Shown here: positions 57,737-64,000 of the stretch, piece after piece
Numbering within the stretch: position 1 is the first letter of the stretch
Layout of the letters: every line of letters begins with the position of its first letter
From: Termitomyces sp. T153
Taxonomy: Eukaryota; Basidiomycota; Agaricomycetes; Agaricales; Lyophyllaceae
DNA: 64,000 nucleotides
Direction: 5' to 3'
Assembly (NCBI GenBank): GCA_018296165.2
Contig: JACKQL020000038.1
Location: 248,001 to 312,000, forward strand
Notes under the pieces: generated by a model
Seen by the model: only the letters and a program-made list of their open reading frames with translations
Database searches by the model: none
What the model was told of the DNA's origin: nothing
Translations under genes and position numbers: made by a program

Positions 57737-58877
57737 TGATAAGGACCACTTGTCACTGAGCACCATTACTAACATCTTTGACTATCTTATCTGGGCAGTG
57801 TTTAATGTGAACACAACACAATTATGCACAAGTCATGCAACATTATCATGTGTGGTCTAGCCCCAAGGTCTGGAATGACATAGCCATTGCATGGGATCCT
57901 AGTGACCATCAGACTTCTGGATCATGAGCCTCATCACATGGAATCTAGCTTTTGGATCTAGAACAATAAGGTTGACACCTTTCCTTAGCAACAACTCCAG
58001 TATGTATCATGGACACTTTAGCAGACACCATTGCTGGCAGTGACTATCTTTGCTTTCAGGGGTCACATGGCCTTTATATATCTGTTTTTGAGAAGAAGTA
58101 TTGTTGTCACTAAGTAATGTTGCTAGCAATTGTTGATAAGGAAAGGTCTCAACCTTATTGTATTAGATCCAAAAGCTAGATCCCACATGATGAGGCTTGT
58201 GATCCAGAAGTCTCATGGTCACTAGGATCCTGTGCCATGGCTATGTTGTTTCTGACCTTGAGGCTAGATCCCATGTCATGAGGTCACATGACTTATACAT
58301 ACTTGTGTTGTGTCCACATCAGGTGCTGCCTAGATAAGATAGTCTGAGATGTTAGTAATGGTGCTCAACAACAGTTGGATCTTATCAGTGGGTGTGGCTA
58401 GCAACCAGTTTGCATTTGTTTTCCCACTCCTACCAATTTCACTTACTCCTTCTCCCATCCTCCCCCTGTTGCCAGGCCCTTTCTGTCCTTAGCAATCTTC
58501 CTTGTCACCCTAGTTCTTAGCAACTTGTTTTGCATCCCTGTCATTTTTACCCTCCTTCTTTAACAACTTTTGCTTTCCTACCCACTCCATTATTTCCAAT
58601 TGCTTAGTCCACTCCTTTTACTGACTTATTTCCTTCCTCTCTTCTTAGACATCTTTTGCTAGCAATCTTGCATTATTGTCTGGTGAGTCAGGCTAGCAAT
58701 AGCAACATTTTTCACTTGTCTCCTACATCTTCCATTCATCCATTAGCTCTTGTTTTCTGGGACATTTACCAACTTGCCCCTATTACTTCTGATTGCCAGC
58801 TACCCCATCTAGTTGCTTGTGTTTAGGCTTTCTTCTGTTATCCCTGCATAGCAGCTAGGCAGCATAGGAGCACATCA
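57737..58877 (+). repeat. LTR-A, plus orientation, with an inverted internal segment
   Basis: Starts TGATAAGGACC at 57737 and ends GGAGCACATCA at 58877. 57737-58060 is the first third of the LTR in plus orientation; 58061-58387 is about the same third in minus orientation (ends CTTATCA); 58388-58877 is the last part in plus orientation again. The first two parts form an inverted repeat with arms of about 320 bp. Confidence 0.65.
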
Positions 58878-59686
58878 TTTTGGAGCCCACTGCAAGAGGT
58901 ATTTAGGTAACCATTCTACCAGAAACCAGAGCACAAGCAAAATGTTGCTTAGAACCTTTTGCCGAACTCTTGAATCATACCCCTAGTTCTTCCTCAACTA
59001 CTCACTTGTGACCCCTTGCTGACAAAAGCAAAATACTTAGTGACTTTCCAGGAGCTTTGGTGGAAAGCTTTCTCAGGGCTCCTCTATCACCATTATCAGC
59101 AACTGACTCATTAATCTTCTTTCCTGAAGCACATTCCATTCCTGCTTCACCTACCAACACCCAGAACCCCCTTTGACAGCTACAACCCACAATTGCTAAC
59201 ATGAGTAACAATCCTGTTGCTTGCCATGCTCAAATGCCTCTTTGTAACAACAAAACTGCACCCAAGTGGGATGAAAGTCACCTCAGAAAGCTCCTCCAGT
59301 ACTTCAAGGAATTGGAGTATCTTTTTTCTGACTGTGGTATTGCTGAAGATACCCAGAAAAAGGCATATGCAGCTCACTATGTCTCTTATGACATTGCAGA
59401 AACTTGCATTGACTTATCAGAATTTGGTGACAATATAACCATTGGCAACAATGCACCCAGACCTTATACTTATCAGGAATGGAAAGTAGCAGTACTCAAA
59501 TTGTACTCTGGTGCCAATGCTAGCACACATTACAACCTTAGTGACCTTGAGTGGCTTGTCAATCAGACCTTCAACAGCAGACTTGCAACTTTAGGACAGT
59601 TCTCTGATTATTATCATGACTTGCAATGTATTGCTAGGTGGCTCCTCACTAATGGCAAACTTTGGTGGCTAAGCAATGAGTGCTAA
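58878..59686 (+). pseudogene. Gypsy-A primer-binding site, leader and gag (N-terminal part)
   Basis: TTTTGGAGCCCAC right after the LTR has the TGG start of a primer-binding site. A leader shared with 8,000-8,378 follows. Gag frame from 59,201 is open for 161 codons: PKWDESHLRKLLQYFKELEY, YVSYDIAETCIDLSEFGD, YTYQEWKVAVLKLYSGAN. This is the usual N-terminal part of a basidiomycete gypsy gag. It stops at 59,686, where it runs into a pol fragment of opposite orientation. Confidence 0.7.
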
Positions 59687-59689
59687 AGA

Positions 59690-61405
59690 CATTGTCATGG
59701 AGTTGCTCAAGGTCCTCTTGGTGATGTTGAAGATCAATTGCTTAGTAGGCTATGAGGTCTATAGATAATAGGAAGGAGTTTAGCAGTGGTTGCAAATATG
59801 TTGCTTCAGCTATGTCAGCTGGCAGAAGGGGGTGGGTACTAGTCATTATGTGGTAAGGGGAACAACCCATTTGCTTGTGAACTGTAACACATTCTGACCA
59901 AAACACAGAGTAAGTAGCTGTACTTCACCTAGACTGATCACCATCAACAGCTTTGAAGAGAGCTTGGCAAACATTGAAATGGGGTCACTCAACAATACCA
60001 TTAGCATGCTTGTTGTAGCCTGACACCCAGATGTAGTGCAAGTTGTACTTTTTTTCAAGTAGGCAATGGCCTTGAAGATAGGTGCTCCATTGTCAGTAAC
60101 TATTTTGTTAAGGGCTCCCCAGCAACAGATAATGTCCTCATATAGCCACTTGGCAATGGCTTCACTGTTTTTTCTAGCAAGCATGCAGAATTATAGGTAG
60201 TGGGTTAGCAAACAACATCCTTGGATAATATTCTTGAACCTATTAGAGAGCAGCATAAACATGGTGTCAATGTATATCTTGCTGAACAAATGCACAGGCA
60301 TAGCAACAGTTGGCAGAATAAGTACTTTGGTTGTCTGGTGAATCTGGCAAATGTGGCAAGTGCAAATGTACCAAACAAGGTTAGCACTAACTTGAGGCTA
60401 CCAACAGTGTTCTAGCAATGCAGAGCAGGTAGCAAAAAGACCTCTATGTCCCAAACATCATGCATGGCTTTCAAAACATATAAGCAGCAGTTGGTAGGGA
60501 TGAAAAGTTTGTGGGCACTATCTCTGTTTTGTTGCCAAAGCTTTCCACCAGCAATATAGAACATGGATGTATATTGATGGTGGCATAGGCAGCATCACTA
60601 AGGCCTTCAGGTCTGACAAGGTTGTTAAGCCATTTCTGGACCATGAGCATGCATGTGTCACTAGCAATGGCCTTGATGCTATGAGGTACATTGCTATAGG
60701 TTGTAATGCCATCATCACATAGAGGTCAAATGTCATCACCAGTTGCTAGTTGCAGGGCTGAGGTATTGCTATCATTGTTAATGAATGTTGCAAATGGCTG
60801 TAGAGGCTGGAACTTGAGGAAAGGGGGTTGTAGTTGCAAGGCAGAAGACACTTGGTGGAGTAGGGGCAAAGGAAGTTGAACTTGGTGCATAAAGCCATGT
60901 AAGTGGTCAATCCAGTCCTTATACACAGAATTGTTGCTATCATCTGGAGTAGGGTCACTAGGCTACAGCAGGCATTGCAAAAGACCATCAGAGCCATAGA
61001 AGGTACCTTTGATGTGTACAAGCTCAAAGTGGAACATAAGAATTGCCATAATTTAGCAACTCATGCTAGCAGAAGGCTGGATGTCAGGGTTCTGTAGCAT
61101 AACCTTGATATAGCAAGTGTGGACTTCAATGATGAGATTCCTGACACCAATAAGGTACATTTGTAAGGCCTGAAGTGCATGGTAAAGACCATAGAGTTCC
61201 AACTTGGGTGGACTGAATCTAGACTCTCTGTCATTAAGAGTGATGGAGCCAAAGTGGTTGGAGCAATGTTTTTTGCAGTTGTTGCTAGCACACTGACAAA
61301 GGCAGTAGCCAATGGTGATGTATAATGTATCCACTGCTAGGATGACAGGGTTAGGCAATTCATAATCAATGGGAACAAGGGGCTTAGTGTCTTGTAAGGC
61401 TTTAA
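59690..61405 (-). pseudogene. Gypsy-A-type integrase and RNase H, inverted relative to gag
   Basis: Minus strand: RNase H-like 61053-61448 (LAVDTLYITIGYCLCQC; SRFSPPKLELYGLYHALQAL), a broken zinc-binding region, integrase core 59846-60184 (WGALNKIVTDNGAPIFKAIA), C-terminal piece to about 59,690 (PLLPADIAEATYLQPLL). RT is missing, cut off by the gypsy-1 LTR at 61,407. Gag (+) and pol (-) meet head to head at about 59,688. Confidence 0.75.
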
Positions 61406-61406
61406 T

Positions 61407-61780
61407 TGTCAGGGGACTGGACTTCCATTTCCAACCTCTGCAACTCATTCCAGCACCTCCACAGCTTGTTCAATGTCTCCAGGGCTCCTTCTAGAATCCT
61501 GGAGTACTCCAGATAACTGTGGAGTTCTCTGTATTACCTCAGCAGTCATTGCCCTAGGGTTAGGAGTTGCTCTGGTCATCTGTACAGTAGTTCCCATGCC
61601 TCCACCACCTGCTGATGCACTGCACCAAGCAGCAGGGATCCTTAGACTTGTTCTCTTTGGATTCCTCTCTGCTAGGTGATTAGTTACTGATTGTATCATT
61701 GTCTACTCCACTAATATACTTTTGATTCCCCTCTGCTAGCTGCATGACTCCAATCTGCTGCCCCAGAGGTTGCCCTTACA
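61407..61780 (+). repeat. Gypsy-1 copy 2, 5' LTR
   Basis: 374 bp, TGTCAGG to CCCTTACA, the reverse complement type of the LTRs at 2385 and 11064. It interrupts the RNase H fragment. The left target copy would be TTAAT (61402-61406); the right end is outside the window. Confidence 0.88.
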
Positions 61781-61876
61781 GCAAAACAAGTCTCCTAAAA
61801 CTGGTCTGGAAGCCCCTCATAGCTGCAAGGAACCTCTGAGCTGCTACCCATCACTTCCCCACCAGGACTAAACACC

Positions 61877-63106
61877 ATGGAGTTCTATGTCTCAGCTTGC
61901 CAACCCAGACACACTCTTGGAGGCCCTGGCTCTGCAGGACTTGCCTGGACTTGCTTGCTTCACCTAGAAACCCAGGTGCAACTAACACAATCATTTCTCA
62001 CCCACCATACTACCAAACTCTCTACCCTCCATCAAACAACCAATCTTATCTCCCAATCACTCCAGGCATTGCTTAAATGCCTACCCCCTAACTCTGCCCC
62101 TTCTATGGCTGCAGAACTAGCCCCAACTGCATCTGCACCCATCTCCACAGCTCCAGTGACCTTACAGCCACAGATTCTGCATCCTGTGCTACCAGACATG
62201 TACAATGGTGCCTGCTCTGGCAGGGAGCAATTTCTGCAGTCCTGCCTCACCTATATCCACCTTAGCAGAGACACCTTTGACTCCAACACAGTGAAAATAG
62301 CCTGGGTGCTGTCATACATAAAGACTGGACATGCCTCTACTTATGCACTACAAGTCTTCCACTGCTCTGGAGGTGTTGGAAGCTTTCCAGACTGGGCTGC
62401 CTTTGAGAAGGACTTCCATGCAGAGTTTTTTCCATTAGACCACACCAAGACTGCAGCCTTGATGCTATGCAATAGGGAGCAGTACAGACAAGGGAAGCAT
62501 ACACTGGATAAGTACATTGACTCATTCTGGGCTCTGGTGAAGCAGGCTGCTTACCCCAATGGCCTCTAACTATGCCTTACTTTCCAGGATGGCTTGCACC
62601 CTGCACTAGTGGAATACATTAACAATCTGGTGGAGGGTTCTGATGATGAAAAGATTGCATTGTAGTACAAGGTGGCCCAGGTCCAATGGCAACTCATGGA
62701 GATCTGGAGGGAGCTCCACTGCCCCCATTCTGCACTGCACCCAGCTCTGATCAGCAATCTCTGCTACTCTGCACCTGCTCATCCAATGCTGGCCTTTACT
62801 CCAGCTATCCCTGCAGCATGCCCCCTGCCACTGGGAATTCCCATGAATGTTTATGCTGCCAGGCAGCTCTGTGCTGCCCTGCTGCTGTGCCAGAGATGCC
62901 AGAAGCCTGGGAACTTTGCATGGCACTGCCCCCTGGGCCTGGAGGTATGCTACCTTTCCATGGCAAAGCAGGAGGAACTCCTCCTACAGCTACTAGCCAC
63001 AAAGGATGCTGCCAGAGCTCCATCACTGGATGAGCCTACACCAGAGTTGACCCCAGAGGAGATCAGTGTGTGCACCTCACCTCCAGAGCTGGAGGAGAAT
63101 TTTTAG
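61877..63106 (+). pseudogene. Gypsy-1 copy 2 gag
   Basis: Plus strand, open 61877-62569 (230 codons; HLETQVQLTQSFLTHHTTKL; REQYRQGKHTLDKYIDSFWA), then two stops, then 62672-63106 with zinc knuckle CQRCQKPGNFAWHC, where the first His of CCHC (GH) is Asn. Ends with an acidic tail (PTPELTPEEISV). Less decayed than the copy at 9.4-11 kb. Confidence 0.85.
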
Positions 63107-63339
63107 TTGAGCAATGGATGAGGTGTATGCCTCCATTGCTGGGTGCTAACAGGTTCTTATGTCTGTCAATAGAAAATGAAACTGCCTTTTCTGACACCCT
63201 TCATTCTGAGATAGAAGAACCTCAATGCCCCTCTTCAGACATACAAGCACTAACTCTGGAGCCTTGGCTGAGCTCCCCGACACCTCTGAAGGTCTGTCAG
63301 CATAGCTCCACTTGGGTGTGTTGAATGCTCTAACAGTAT

Positions 63340-64000
63340 GTGATGGCCTCTGCCATATCTGCCAACTCCCTGCACCTTGATGTGGAGATTGAGATGACAG
63401 ACACTCAGCAAACCTGTGGAGTCATAGCTCTTTTGGACAGCAGAGTGATGGGACTGTTCCTGGACTTGGAGTTTGTCAAATGCCATAGCCTGACCATGCA
63501 GCCCCTTCCCAAGCCCATTCCTATCTACAACATTGATGGAATGCCTAACAAAGCAGGCACCATCAACTCCATGGTTGATCTGGTCCTCCATTATTGGAAC
63601 CACATGGAGCACACCGCATTTGCTGTCACCAGCTTGGGAAGGCAGGACATGATCCTTAGTTTTACATGGCTCTAGGAGCACAACCTCAAGGTCAATTGGA
63701 CTAAAGGGGAGGTAACCATGAGCAGGAGCCCCTGGAAGTGTTCTGCATGTGCTACAGAGGACAGAGCAAAGTGCTGGATCCAAGTTTGGGAGCATGCAGC
63801 CATCCACACATGTCATGCCAGCCCTCTCTCCTTTGCAGATTTAGACCTCCTAGATCTCCTGCCTCTGGTGTTCCTTTGTAGAGAGGCCCTCTATGAGGAC
63901 AATTGGAGCAACAGTGGAGCCCCAGAGGAGGAGCACAGAGGGGAGTTTGGTGGCATATGTGAGCTGGAGCTCTCAGACAAAGTGGTAGAAGCAGGGGATT
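63340..64000 (+). pseudogene. Gypsy-1 copy 2 protease, runs off the window
   Basis: MMASAISANSLHLDVEIEM, then VIALLDSRVMGLFLDLEFVK: the protease box is DSR instead of DSG, a G-to-A change. RQDMILSFTWL is followed by a stop and the RT linker. RT would lie beyond 64,000. Confidence 0.8.

Noticed and set aside
1..64000. tRNA or rRNA genes
   Set aside because: I saw no cloverleaf with TTC-type T-arm boxes and no conserved rRNA blocks; a covariance-model scan would be decisive and was not possible.

Overview
The window looks like nuclear DNA of a mushroom-forming basidiomycete (Agaricomycetes). Genes are broken by many 45-70 nt introns with CTRAY-type branch sites, the genes are compact, and the repeats are chromodomain-type Ty3/gypsy and Ty1/copia retrotransposons of the kind common in that class. 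Species cannot be named from the sequence alone. I rebuilt eight spliced genes by hand; each gives one continuous reading frame with no internal stop.

Layout. (1) 0-1.1 kb: a four-exon gene for a secreted, cysteine-rich, GPI-anchored protein. (2) About 1.9-21 kb: nested, decayed retrotransposons. They are gypsy-1 (2,385-11,432, target duplication TGGCT), a nearly empty LTR-A element inside it, an LTR pair with internal minisatellites (family F), a gypsy fragment, and a copia element split by a solo LTR. (3) 21.9-23 kb: a paralogue of the first GPI gene with the same exon/intron plan. (4) 24-40.3 kb: a housekeeping island. TFIIS and PRP46/PLRG1 are head to head. A MED25-like vWA protein, an alpha/beta hydrolase, an ATG22-type transporter and mitochondrial MTO1/GidA follow, with ATG22 and MTO1 head to head. 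(5) 40.4-64 kb: a second retrotransposon block. A copia element is split by a solo LTR. A gypsy-D integrase is split by another LTR (duplication CCAC). That LTR is itself split by gypsy-C (45,762-56,681, duplication GTGAT). A rearranged gypsy-A region follows, then a second gypsy-1 copy that runs off the window end.

How it fits together. The island genes act in transcription (TFIIS, MED25-like), splicing (PRP46), vacuolar amino-acid efflux/autophagy (ATG22) and mitochondrial tRNA modification (MTO1). They share promoters but form no pathway cluster. The older repeats are almost free of CpG. Gypsy-C still has CpG, and its two LTRs differ largely by CpG to TpG/CpA changes, which points to methylation-linked deamination or an RIP-like process. 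The same change type has removed catalytic residues in several elements.

The most unusual item is inside gypsy-C. Between pol and the 3' LTR, on the strand opposite to gag-pol, lies a spliced gene with a Zn2Cys6-type cysteine cluster followed by a coiled coil. Gypsy-C also carries two retropepsin-like domains in tandem. Other oddities are four GC-AG introns out of about 51, and two independent 11-nt microexons.
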